DNA of 64,000 nt from Symbiodinium natans. Lineage: Eukaryota; Sar; Dinophyceae; Suessiales; Symbiodiniaceae. Of the stretch, positions 44,446-55,400 are shown piece after piece (position 1 is the first letter of the stretch; each line of letters opens with the position of its first letter). The DNA lies in contig CAJNDS010002196.1 in NCBI GenBank assembly GCA_905221605.1, positions 530,450 through 594,449 on the forward strand, given 5' to 3'. The translations under genes were made by a program, and so were the position numbers. The notes under the pieces were generated by a model. It was not told the origin of the DNA, searched no databases, and saw only the letters and a program-made list of their open reading frames with translations.

Positions 44446-45017
44446 GCGGTTCACTTGGAACCTGCAACTCCGATGCGATTGCCGTGGGCTTTCCAAGCCC
44501 GAAAGCGCTGTAGGCGTCAGTTCTACACGGCTGTTTGCCATCGATCCCCACAGCCAAGGTAGGATTGCAGGTGCAGCAAGTACGTGCCTGGCCCAAGCCA
44601 ACCTAAGACCCTTCTGCAAATCCCCCCCAAGATGAGCCATCAGGGTTTCCATAAGTTGAGTGGGCTAAGGGTGCAGACGTTTGAACCGCCAGGCTGGGCT
44701 TACCGACTTTTACGAGTGCGGCCCCAACAAGCAAATCAAGGTCGGATAAGGGAGTGGATGCACAGCTCTTTTGGCTTAAAAGAGCCGCTGGTCCAGTGTG
44801 CAGTCGGCCCATCAGCTGTAGCAACGAAGGCAACTAAATCCAGCACCCAGTCCCAACCAACACTGAGCACATGGGCGGTCCAGTGATTGTACCAGCATTT
44901 CGCAAGGATTCCGGTTGTCAAGCATCTGCAGGACCCGACCTAGCAAGAAATTGTGCAGCCCGGATCATCTAGGCATTGCGAAGCTCTTCATTAGACCTCA
45001 TTACCTCTCTTGGCAGG

Positions 45018-45077
45018 CGATGATGAAGCGAATCAATGCCAAAGCCTGGGGCAGCACCACCAACGTAGAAGTTTGAG
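45018..45077 (+). CDS. Terminal exon of an unknown gene
   Basis: A strong CTCTCTTGGCAG acceptor is followed by AMMKRINAKAWGSTTNVEV and TGA. The upstream exons are not identified; an open piece before it (KLCSPDHLGIAKLF, from about 44957) could be one. Confidence 0.42.
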
Positions 45078-45154
45078 CTAGCTGCTACCAGTAGCCGTCA
45101 GACATCATATTGAGGCATAACAGCATAACCGGTTTGACTTATTTGCTTAGGGCG

Positions 45155-45289
45155 CCTAGTGCCGCAGAAACAAAGGCAGTGTCTTAGCAACAGTGCGAAA
45201 CTCTTGGCGTGAGCCACAGAAGTCGAAGAAGCCAACCTTAACAGTTCTACCGGATGACGCCCGCGAGCTTCCCCATGCATACCTGCAAA
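45155..45289 (-). CDS. Candidate terminal exon on the minus strand
   Basis: On the minus strand CGTTTTTTGCAG precedes a frame reading YAWGSSRASSGRTVKVGFF, then DFCGSRQEFRTVAKTLPLF, ending LRH before TAG. The poly-T/CAG acceptor and protein-like frame are good, but no other exon is known, and it runs against the strand bias of the region. Confidence 0.38.
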
Positions 45290-45451
45290 AAACGAGGCTG
45301 TTTATGCAGAGTTGTGGGATGTTGCCCGATATCAGTCTGTGAGTCACTGAATGCTTTGCATGGATGCAGGCTTGAAAGGCCGCAGCCACGAATGTAGCTC
45401 TATAGTCGCAATGCATGTGCTGCGCGCACGCCATTCCTTCTACTCAAGTCA

Positions 45452-46126
45452 GCAGTACTTGGTTGAAGCCACAGATCAAATTATGTGCAAGCTGACAGAA
45501 CAAAGCAAAACCCAGCAGCGAGCGGAGTTCCAAGCCACAGATCAAATTATGTGCAAGCTGACAGAACAAAGCAAAACCCAGCAGCGAGCGGAGTTCTGCC
45601 ACCCAGAAATGCATGTCTGGCAGCCTGGTCTAACGGCCGAACAGTTCAGTTCGTTCCAGGCCGGATGGTGAATATCACCCCCCCACCCCCCCCACCCCCC
45701 ACCCAAATGCCCTCCAATAACAACTTGATCCGTCCTTCCCGAGTATTTATTGCCGCATGGTCTCAGCCAAATCATGTTCTGAGTTTCTGAGGCAGCATGG
45801 GCCTATCCCTAAATCATCCTAGCCCCTAAACCCTAGACCCTAGACCCCTAAACCCTCGTAAAAGCTCCAGTGTTCAGGCGGAGCCCGTCACCTCCATTCC
45901 GGGAAGATGGGAGCCACCTCCGCAAGAACCCGTGGCTTGTCACCGCACCCTCGGTTTTGGGGTTTAGGGTCTTAAGGTCATTAAGGTCTTTCTTCAGGTC
46001 AGGGATGCCTCAGACCAGGTCTCTACGGACCCCATGGAACATTTCCGATTTTCCGATGAAACGGAGCACCTGCAGCAAGAGCTTGCGCGGGTGCGAGCAG
46101 CCGTGGGGGGCTTAGGCGCGGCTTAG
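45452..46126 (+). CDS. Unknown gene containing a 22-residue tandem duplication
   Basis: Exon 1 (45452 to about 45671), after CAAGTCAG, reads QYLVEATDQIMCKLTEQSKT and repeats ATDQIMCKLTEQSKTQQRAE exactly, ending SSFQAGW. Exon 2 (45895 region, from the GTTCAG acceptor at about 45878 to 45953) reads AEPVTSIPGRWEPPPQEPVA. Exon 3 (45998-46126) reads VRDASDQVSTDPMEHFRFSD then ETEHLQQELARVRAAVGG. CCCTAAACCC precedes exon 2 and TTTGGGGTTTAGGG follows it. The exon 2 to 3 join needs a GG-start or shared-G intron; a GT-AG join meets a stop. The C-terminal part looks like coiled coil. No family recognised. Confidence 0.55.
45468..45598 (+). repeat. Perfect in-frame 66-bp tandem duplication
   Basis: Two copies, starting at 45468 and 45534, match over about 65 bases and keep the reading frame (22 codons each). 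Confidence 0.95.
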
Positions 46127-46546
46127 GGGTTGACAGTGGAGCTTGTCGGACGTTAAAGCTTCTAGGGTTTGTATTCGGTTGTAGGGTTGCTAGGGTATAT
46201 AGAGTAAGGTGTATACGCGTTTGGGGTCTATAAGTCAAGGGTTTTTCAGTCTCATCAATGGTCTGTGTAGAACGCCGGTCCCAGTAAGACCTGCCTAGGT
46301 TCACTCTAAATGCCTGCAAAACTGGTTCAAGCTTGCATTTGTCAGACATCATCTCTCCATGCCACGGGATGACTTCCGAACTGATTCACTCAGGGATCTT
46401 TCTGCAAAAACACGCTTTGCAATAGAAGTGTCTCAGGAATCACAGACCCACAAAGCCTTTGCAAAAGTCATAAAAAAGTCAGCACTCATTGGCTGACCTC
46501 CAGCAGTTTTCACTCTCAAGCAGAAGTTTTCGCTGGACCCTTAGCC

Positions 46547-47257
46547 ATGGCCCAGTCCAAAGCTGTACTCGTTGCCAGTTTGCTGCAGGCAGCGGATGCT
46601 TGGGGCCACGGTCATTCCAGTAGCCATTCCTCCAGCCATTCCTACGAGAGCCATCCTGCAGTCAGGCGCAGTCGCAGCCCTGTCTATGGGTACAGCGGCT
46701 CCAGCGGTGATTCCGGAGGTGCTAGTGACATTGTTAATGTGCTGACTTTCCTGAGAACTATGGTACTTTACCTGGTACTTGTGGCGGTCATATCTGCGGC
46801 CGTGATTGGGTTGATCCTTTTATTTTGCTCGATCTTTATCGAGTGGGAGCTCATCAAGATGAAAGTCAAGTCCACTTTGTTCGTAGCGTTCGGGTGTTGC
46901 AAGCCGGCTGGAAAGCATGACGCCTACTTTGTGGTCTCGCCCTGCTGCGGGGCGCAACGGCTGTTTCTACCGACCACCTCCGTCGCGGAGGGCGATGAAG
47001 TGGCACTGCTGTGCCATGGCGGGGGTTTAGGCTTCTACCAACTGGCGACCTTGGAAGAAATCACAGTGGTGGAAGATGGCAGGCGATGGAGCTGGACGTG
47101 CATCTTTTCGGTGGATGATTCGGATTTCGAGATCCAACTTCCAGATTTATCCCTATCCAACCGGATCTGCCGCCTGGCTCTTTGTGACTATGAAGGCTGC
47201 TGTCCTGCCACCTTGGATGAATTGCTGGCAGATGAGAGGAGCTTTCCCAAGGAATGA
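46547..47257 (+). CDS. Single-exon membrane protein, 236 codons
   Basis: MAQSKAVLVASLLQAADAWG looks like a signal peptide and is followed by a His/Ser-rich stretch (GHGHSSSHSSSHSYES). A strong membrane helix at about residues 68-98 (MVLYLVLVAVISAAVIGLIL) leads into a cytosolic or lumenal domain with paired cysteines (FGCCKPAGKHDAYFV, SPCCGAQRLFL, DYEGCCPATLDELL) and a Trp-rich segment (EDGRRWSWTCIFSVDDS). The stop is TGA at 47255. The frame shows no intron, unusual for this window. The metal-binding-like His cluster and CC pairs are visible; function unknown. The acceptor-like CTCTCAAGCAG about 30 bases upstream could serve spliced-leader addition. Confidence 0.65.
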   Translation: MAQSKAVLVASLLQAADAWGHGHSSSHSSSHSYESHPAVRRSRSPVYGYSGSSGDSGGASDIVNVLTFLRTMVLYLVLVAVISAAVIGLILLFCSIFIEWELIKMKVKSTLFVAFGCCKPAGKHDAYFVVSPCCGAQRLFLPTTSVAEGDEVALLCHGGGLGFYQLATLEEITVVEDGRRWSWTCIFSVDDSDFEIQLPDLSLSNRICRLALCDYEGCCPATLDELLADERSFPKE

Positions 47258-48000
47258 AGGGGATTCTTCCAACGTTTGTTGCAGAGCCTTCCAGGGCCGC
47301 TACTTTTCCAGCCGCCCGCAACTGCTCCAGTTGTTCGCCCTCCTCTCTGCCAGGGGTTCGTGCTGGGTCTTCTTTTGGTTTTCCTTTGCTTGGGTTTTTT
47401 CTTGGGTTGGTGCTTTGGGTTTTTGGTTGGTTTTGGCTTGGGTGTGGTGTGGTCTGTTGGGTTTTCCGCTTGTCTCTTGGCAGTGGGGTGTGCGCACAGG
47501 CTCGCTGGTCTGTATAGTTTGCAGGTCGGTGGAGCTCAGGGTTTTTTCCCAAACGAGGTTTTTCCCTGAGCTTGCTTGCTTGAGTCTTGCGGCACAAGTC
47601 CTCGAAGACGCACAGACACTGCAAGCCCCAATGCTTGTACATTCCGCAGCTCCTTGTCGCTTAGGCCGGTGCTCTTAAGCCCGAAAGCGGGCGTACGTAG
47701 CTATGGGTGCAGGGAGCCCGAAGCAGAGTTCCCATGCATTCTGAATCTGCTTTGCTGTGAAATGGAGAGGTTAATTACGACCTTTGATCACAATGTCTTT
47801 CATCATTCATTACGTTCGCTCTTTGCATTCTCTCACTTCATGAAAAAGAGGATAAAAAATTGTAGATTATAAAATATACGAACGAAACTCTTCACCGGGT
47901 TCTTTTGCCCTCGGGACCTTGGCGCACCGTCATGGAGATCAGAGACCTACAGGACATGAGGGGCTCAGCATACTGCTTCGCCAAGTCAGGAGGGGACTAG
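47258..48000. other. 3' region and spacer
   Basis: Several frames are open through a T/G-rich tract (47340-47530, low-complexity GFFLGWCFGF-type peptides), without motifs; an AT-rich patch lies at about 47840-47890. Confidence 0.4.
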
Positions 48001-48447
48001 TGCAGATCTTCCCCTGGCATGCACCGAAGATACCGTTTTTTTGAGATGCTCACAATGGGACCTGCTGAGGGCCTGCGCATCGTTTCCCAGCAGATGTTTG
48101 GTCTTCTTGACTGCATGAACAGGAGCCAGCAGAAAGTTAGGGACGACCCTGACGTGCTGGTGGTGCGCCATGAAGACTTCGCAAGGTCTTCGCGTGATTT
48201 CGATCAGAGGGTGCTGCAGATCTTTCACTTCCTTTTTGAGGATCTCGTTTCGCCGGCGCCGTACCGTGACATGTGGGAAGCAGTGAAAGTCGAGGATCTG
48301 AACAGGCAAGAAGAGTCGGGGAACACAAACATCACCGAGCACACAAACGACGATGAATGCATGCACCGTTCAACTGCGGTGCTCCGAGCACTGCCCGACA
48401 TCAATGCCAGGGTTCGAGATTTCCAGAGGACGCTGGGATATGTCTAG
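48001..48447 (+). CDS. C-terminal part of a sulfotransferase
   Basis: After an acceptor-like ACTAG the frame reads RRYRFFEMLTMGPAEGLRIV, then DDPDVLVVRHEDFARSSRDF and QRVLQIFHFLFEDLV, ending INARVRDFQRTLGYV before TAG. VVRHEDF followed by a helix and then an F-L loop matches the C-terminal third of P-loop sulfotransferases, where the protein places its last PAPS-contacting helix. No FVHIPKT-like or VVRDP-like exon is visible between 47.3 and 48.0 kb, so the N-terminal part is either in unrecognised upstream exons or lost. If lost, this is a fragment without the PAPS-binding site. Confidence 0.55.
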   Translation, partial: CRSSPGMHRRYRFFEMLTMGPAEGLRIVSQQMFGLLDCMNRSQQKVRDDPDVLVVRHEDFARSSRDFDQRVLQIFHFLFEDLVSPAPYRDMWEAVKVEDLNRQEESGNTNITEHTNDDECMHRSTAVLRALPDINARVRDFQRTLGYV

Positions 48448-48811
48448 CACGTGCCGCCCACAAAAAATATTTCGCCAAAGTTGCTGTCCTTTTGGTTCCT
48501 CTCAGACCAGCTTTGAGCGCCCTATACAGCTAACCCCACTGCAGTGAAGTATCAAGGTGGATGGCTTTATCAGTCAGTTATCTGGAGTTTTCAATGAATA
48601 CGGGTCCTCCTGTCTCTTGTATCTGCACATGCTCCAAACCCGTAAGCCCCCAAATTTTCGACCCCTGAACCCTACATCATCCTAGTCCCTAAGCCCGGAA
48701 GCCCGAAGCCTCCTACACTTTAAGCCCTGAACCCTGAGCTGACTGCGGATTGCACAGAAAGGGTCTAGGGTTGAGTGTTCTTGGGTTTAGGTTTAGGGTT
48801 ATAGGGCTTAA
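48448..48811. other. Spacer with telomere-like sequence
   Basis: Degenerate CCCTAA/CCCTGAA units (about 48640-48740) and TTTAGGTTTAGGG (about 48783-48800), with no gene between them. Confidence 0.5.
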
Positions 48812-48947
48812 TGCTAGTTGAACACGCTCGGCCCCCAAACTCAGAATGCTGTTTGAACACGCTCGGTCCCCAAATAGAAGGATGCTAGTTGAACACGCTC
48901 AGTCCCCAAAAAGCAGGATGCTATTTGAACACGCTCGGTCCCCAGTA
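48812..48947 (-). repeat. Four tandem copies of a 35-36 bp unit
   Basis: Copies start at 48812, 48847, 48883 and 48919 with the core TTGAACACGCTCGGTCCCCA. On the minus strand the unit length of 36 keeps a frame and gives a 12-residue repeat, LGTERVQ plus about five variable residues. Whether it is translated is unknown; an open minus frame of 110 codons covers it. Confidence 0.85.
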
Positions 48948-49444
48948 CTTGCGTCCTCGGGGCTGAATTCAGTGGGTCATTTCCTGGGTACTTCAACAAT
49001 AGCGGCCTCCTTTTCATAGTAGCCGCAAAAGTTACCAGTTTGACTCTTTGACTGACTTTAGCCCGAACACTGATGGCCCGAACAAGCATGCAGTTATGCT
49101 GTACAGTATGCAGCAAATATGGCGCACTGTAGATTGATACGCGTAGCGAAGACGTGTAGACACAGGACCCCACAAGTGAATGTCACATGTGCGGCAGGGT
49201 CTTTCCACCGAGGACCTCGTACGATCTGAGCATCATCTGGAAGCACTGAGGGTGTCATCCCACAGGGAAACCCACAAGAAGGCCAGGAACACTGATTGCA
49301 GATGCCCTTTGCAGCAAAGATAACTAGGATTACTAGACCACTGCCTTGTCCGACATGTCGTATGTTCCATGCCCACACTCAATCAGTTTCAAACAAGCTA
49401 TTAAAAGCTTCGTGAAGCCAAGCAGGGCTAGTTGAAGAGCCGAG

Positions 49445-52400
49445 GTGGAGTGCCACAAGGCGCCTGTGGGCCAAGATCCAAGGGAGCTGATCCCGATATT
49501 TCTGGGGTTCGAGAGGTTGGGGGAACTACTTTCCCACCTACACCCACAGCGCCTGCAAGCTGCAGCAGAAGCCAACCGCGACGTGTATCTCAGAGCAAAG
49601 GACTCTGGCAAGCAATCCTTGAATCAACTTTCTCTCAGCCCATGGCCCAACGGCGAGTCGAACCTGCCAGATGGATGCGAAGATCCTGATGGGCTGGTAG
49701 CAAAATATGTCGAGCAATCGGTGGCCTGGGCGGCGATGATCGTGTCACGTTCCCGGTCCATGTTTGTCGCGGCCCACTTCAAGCAAAAAAGGTCGGGCGC
49801 CGCAAAGCTGCTCCACTCCCTTGAGCGCGTCTCTAAACGCAGAGTGGCGATCACACTCGGAACCTGGAGGCACTCCTCATACGTCTCTCATCTCGACAAT
49901 GATTTAATGCCGTGGAATCCTGAGGAAAATCTTTGGGGTGCATGCGTTTTTTTGGCTACTTGTGGTCTCAGAGTCTCAGGCTCAGCAGCAAGTGCAGCTG
50001 CAAATGTGGAGCGAGGGAGTTGCCGAAGGGCTTCTCTTCAAGCTTCGACACCTTCAGCTGCTGGGCCGCGAGGGTGCTCTTTTTTTTCTCCCCAACTGCG
50101 CAGCTGAACACGGACACCGATGGCACAGCACTCGTAGACTCGTAGTAGACTCGACGTAGACTCGTAGCACACGATCTCTGAGAGTCTAAGGAGAAAGCAC
50201 CAGCTGCATACCATCTTCAACTCCTGGCACCGGCAGGCGGAACAAGGCTGCCGCTTTTTTGATGGTTACACAGCGGCCCTGAGGGGAGAGTCTGTCTCGA
50301 CATTTCAAAACCTCATCGGTGGTTTTGTTTCAGGGGCCTTCAAAGGTTAGAAGGTTGAGAGTTCGTTCAAAAGGATTGCTCGCGGTACTTCTTGATGTTC
50401 CCGATGCGACAGAACAGTTTGGCTTGTAATGTCCATGAAAGCTTGGCGAGTTCTAGGCACATGTGCGAAATAGCGTGACTTCTCTCCCTGAGAGGGTTCC
50501 GCCAATGCCACACCAAAGTCGAGTCCGACAAGAAAGTTCAGCTGATCCATAGAATCGACCGGGTGAGCAGATTACTGCATCTTGCTTGCAAAGACTGCTC
50601 TCAAAGCCTTAACGCTTAGCTTGGCACAATGGTCTCGGGCGTGCAGCAGGGTGCTTTTGTCAGGAACATCCCAGCATCACCGTGGCAAAGTACCACCGAC
50701 GGCCACGAGAGTCCGAACGTGAGCCGTGATCAGGAACCACGGAGATGGGCGGTTGGCGGGCAAAGCAACAGCCTCCTGAACATAGTCCTATATAGTCCTG
50801 CAGCATGAGCTTCAGCCACCGGTGGGTGAATCACATATTTTGGTGCCAACCCCCAGTTCAAACACCATGAGTCGTGCCAGTCGGTTGCATGGTACCTTTC
50901 AGGATGGGTGTGTCGGGCAAGAGTACTGTATCACTACTGTATCCGTGCGTTGGCAATGTGGTTCTGTGTCACCGAAACCCGTAAATGACAAGCTTACGTC
51001 CTTACTCACGGCCCAAGCCCAAGCCCAAGCTAAAGAGCAAATGCACGACGCATGCCAAAAAGAAACCAGGGCCTACAGCACCAAGCACTTTTGAGTTCTA
51101 TCTGTCTTAGAGTCTTCGATCCTGATCCACTTCGCCGACTTAAGCCCTGGGCACGTGAAAAGCAGGAGCACAGCTGGGAGAGCTGGCGAAGCTGGCAACA
51201 TGCTCCGAGGCAGCTGCGGTAGCAGGGCTTCAGGTCTTCAGGTGGTCTTAGGCGACGAGCTTTCAGAGGAAAATCAGTGGCATGTGTGGGGCGCTGCATG
51301 GCTTAGCTGGCTTAGTGTAGGAGATCCACAAAGCTCGCATCCCCTGCACCGAGACAATTGGCATACTGAGCTTTCAGCAAGAAGAACAATGCCACAGAAG
51401 GCCTTTCACAAGCAAAGGTGAAGGCTACAACTCCGACATAGTTTCCTGCTTCCGAATAACTTCCGAGAAGCACCCTCTGACCCGCAGACCTCTGGTGATT
51501 TCTGCGCAGGCCTTCGGAATCACCATCTCCCCGAGGCCAAAGATTGCCTCCACATCGTTCGATGCAGTCGCTGCGGGACAGGCATCTCATTAGTGGGAAG
51601 TTTTCATTCCTGGCAATGGGGGGGCCACCGAATGGGAATATAAGATGACTGCATGTGAGTTGAGAACTCATCTGGCTCGATTTTTTGCTCGACTGTGCCC
51701 CATTCAGGTTTATTTTAATGGCAGATGGCTTGGTTGCAAGTCGTCTGCATGCTGTTCTTCTCAAGTGGCACAAAGGATTTGCGACGAGGACACGGGTTCG
51801 CTCGCAGATTAGCATACCTTCTGCTTCCCGAAACGTGCCCGAACGGACTCTGAGTTCTTTCAGCATCTGCAAGTATCCCTCGAAAACATCCCGAGAAAGA
51901 GTCGCCGCAAGCTGAGACCTGACACTGTGCAGGAAGACGGCAGTGCTTACCCTGAGGCCTTCTTGGATGTGGTGTGAAATAACATGATTTGCGTTTGAAA
52001 TGACGTCATAGATGCGAGCTGCTTGCCCATCTCTTGCTTGTTGTTCACAAGATGTGTGTGTGTGTGTGTTTTTTTTTCTGAGGAGGGTCTTGCACCAGTG
52101 TCTCGCACCTCGGCTGACAACTTGCAGGGCAGTCGCACGAACATGCGGTCTGTTAACTGCAAAAAACAATTTTGGGCAAACCGAATCTGAAGAGATGTTC
52201 CATCAGCCCCCGTGCCGTCAGGAAAGGCGCCGGCGTGACGCAACATGGCAGTTGCGCTTCCAAAGATGCCGGAAGGCGACAGAGGCAGAGGCAGTCCAAA
52301 GAAGACCTGTCCGACTTACTTCGGATGCGGCCGTGACTGCCCTCTTGCCACTAACCATGGAAGAAGGCACTCAGACTTTACAGGTCCAATCGGAGAAAGG

Positions 52401-55400
52401 TGTGCAAGCTTTGCCAGTAAGGGATGTCCTTGCAAACCCTTGGTGTCGGTCCTGGCTCGCGCGAATTCTTCGACGTGGCCAGCGCCGCTATCTCACCCGC
52501 GCGTGGTGTGCGTGGACCCGTGAGTACGTGGAGCGGCGCCTTGAAACGGTGCTTCAAGCCAGGCTCAGATCAAGGTTGCAACACGGCCGCTGCCGGTCCA
52601 CACGAAAGTTCTTTTCTGCTTGGAGCTGCTACCGCCTTCAGCAGCATCTCGTTCATGCTCGCCAGGTCAGGTCTGCAAAGATACCGGCTCTTGAAATGAC
52701 ATTCTCCAGGCTGGCAATGCCAGGGATTCTCATGCTCAGGGCAGTGCTGCGATCATGGCACCAGACCATCCTCGCCGAAAGAGAGAGCCTTCGCAGTGTT
52801 TTCCGCCGCTGGCATCTGCGCGCGTTGTGCAATCGAGCTGCACGGCGTGTACGAAAGCTTCTTGAACGTGAAACTCCCACCTCCCGAATCCAGGCTTGCT
52901 TCGCAGCATGGATGACGTCGGTCAAGGCAAGTTGTGCAGAACGTCGAGCTGATACAAGCGTCGCAGCAAGCATTGCAAGCTCAGAGCGTGCCTGGAGAGC
53001 ATCCCACGAACAAGTCTCCAAGCTCCACAGACGAGCACTGCTTGAAATGTTGTGGTCCAGATGGCGGCACCTGGCAGTACAGGCTTCTGCTCAAGCTTCT
53101 GCCCGGGCTTCTGCTCGGCTTCGCCTCGGCCAACTGCTGGAAATGGGCAGAGCACGCAGAGCCCTCCTTCCATTCATTGGATGGAAGATTCTACTTCTCG
53201 CTCGCGCACCCCGTGCTCAGATTCGAAGGCCTGCGTGCCTGGCGCCAGCAGCTCGGCAAGATCCAGTGTAGCCGATCCCGGAGTCGTAGCCAGAGAGCTT
53301 TAGCATCGATAGACCGTCGACATCTGTCGAACCATCCGAGTGTACGAACAATTTACGAACAAGCACCCTTGAAGCTACCCATGCTTACGCGTGACAACGA
53401 AGTATAACGAAGTCATGCAAAGCCATCCGGAGCCATGCGAAGCCGCTCACAGCTTTGAGGAGCGCATCCAAATCCTTCTGTTGTTCGCGTTCGGCTGGCG
53501 GCAGCTCGTCAGGCAATTGAAGACTGCACGGCGTGGCTCCAGCGGGGCCTCTGGAGCAAGGAGCGCCAAAGTGCTTCTGGCTTCTCGGCACTTGTTAGCA
53601 CTATCTTTGGCGTTATCTGCATGACTCTGTCTAATTTTGATCGAGGTCGCAGCGTAGGCGTAGGCGAGAGGTCTTTTGCCAGGTCGATCGGAACGGAACG
53701 GCCAAGCACCGATGTGTCTTTGTCTTCCGAGGTTGTTCTGTGCCGATGGTCGCACCTGGCACACCAGAGAAGCTTGGCTTGGCTGAGATGGTCAATGTGA
53801 GTGAGTAGGATGCTAGGTCTGCTAGGTTTGTGGCATAGGCGCACTTTGCACAGAGTCGGGTTTTTGCCAGCATCCTGGGCAAACATCTAGTTCATGATAC
53901 TCATGGTAAATGTTGTTCTCGAGCGGGCGTACCAAAGCGGTAGGCCTAGCCGCCAAGCCGAAGTACCTGAGCAATAGCAAAGGCCGGCAGCAGGAACACG
54001 TCGCCAAGTACCTCAAGCTGCTCGCATGTCAGGCATGCGTTTTCGGAACTGTATTTGTCAACTTGTTCACCTTAAGCAAGTCCATGTGGACTTAAAAATG
54101 CTCAGATCAGAGCGTCACCCCTTTTGATGGCGGATCGCATGCCTGCATCGGAGTATGACCCGAGACCTTCATCCTGAAACCCTACCTATGTGAACTGCGC
54201 ACCGAGCCATCTACGCCCTGTGTTTCCGTGAAGCCGCCGGCAGTTGTCAGCACGGCGCCGGCATCGCTGCCTCGAGGGTGCCTGGCGAAGCTTCACTAAG
54301 ATCTACTGGGTTCGGAAGGCGGCGTTCTGGGGGAACTGGGGCTCTTTGGAAATGCTCGGCTTTTGGGGGTCCGAGGTTTCGGCATAAGAGGCTGTTCAGC
54401 ACGTGATGGCGACCAGAGTGGCAAGGCTTAGCCGCTAAACCTGAACCCTGAGAGGAAGGTCCCACGACACACTGGACCGTGCTCGGTAAGCATCGTAGGA
54501 ATCACAAGCAAATTCCATCGGCCTGCATGGATCAGGCTCGCCAGGCCCAAGCTTTCTTTGACCCAGACGCTGTGGCCACACGCAGAGCTTGGCACTCTGC
54601 GATGCCCTCCGCAGATGCCTGGGTTCAACACCAGGCCCAATGGGAATCAGTTTGCTGCAGAGAAGTGCTGCAGCAGCAGTAAGACACAGTAAGACTCCAG
54701 CCAGATGACATGCTCCAGCGGGAAAATGCAGCCCTGGGCAGGTACTCCAGGCATTCCGCGTGGAGGCACAGCGCGGCAAGACCCAGAAGATGGAGATCAC
54801 GTTCCAGATGCGGGGAAGGGCGCTCGCCCAGCGGGTGGCCAGCACCTTGCTGCTGCTACCAGACTGAAGTTATCCGACATTCGACCCCCACAACCCTGAA
54901 TTAAAGGGATTATAGGGACTCGGTTCCATTCAAAACCCGAATTCTAGAAATCCCTTGTTTCTCGGACGCAAAGGAAGTTGGAAGCAGCCAGTCGCTCCGC
55001 AGTCCTGGCAAGTGCCTTCGCGCTCCTGCGACTGGCAGCGTGGGAGCAACAGCGGCTCGGAAGTGTAAAGAATATTAGTAGGTATTTTGATAGGAGCATT
55101 CATAGTACGACAGTACTATGCATATTTTCCATCATATCGGAAAATAGCAGGTTTAAGAGTATTCAAAATGCTGTTAATAATGATAGCACTTTTTTATTTA
55201 TGATGTTGATTAAATTTATCGGGGGGGTTCGAGTTTTCGAGGATGAGGGCTTGTGCATATTCTCGGGGCTTCCCATACTAGTAGGTCCGATCCTAAAGTC
55301 CAGATAGAGTCCCGGTCTAGATTCGGACGCGGTGGAAATACTATTAATACAATGTTCCCGCTTCTCCATGGAGGTGTCTAGAACCCTGAATCCCAACTCC

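Noticed and set aside
54705-54904. A 13-base intron between ENAALG and AFRVEAQRG readings near 54750
   Set aside because: Far too short for an intron. The frame reading AFRVEAQRGKTQKMEITF (about 54749-54865) may be a real exon, but its upstream join is unresolved.
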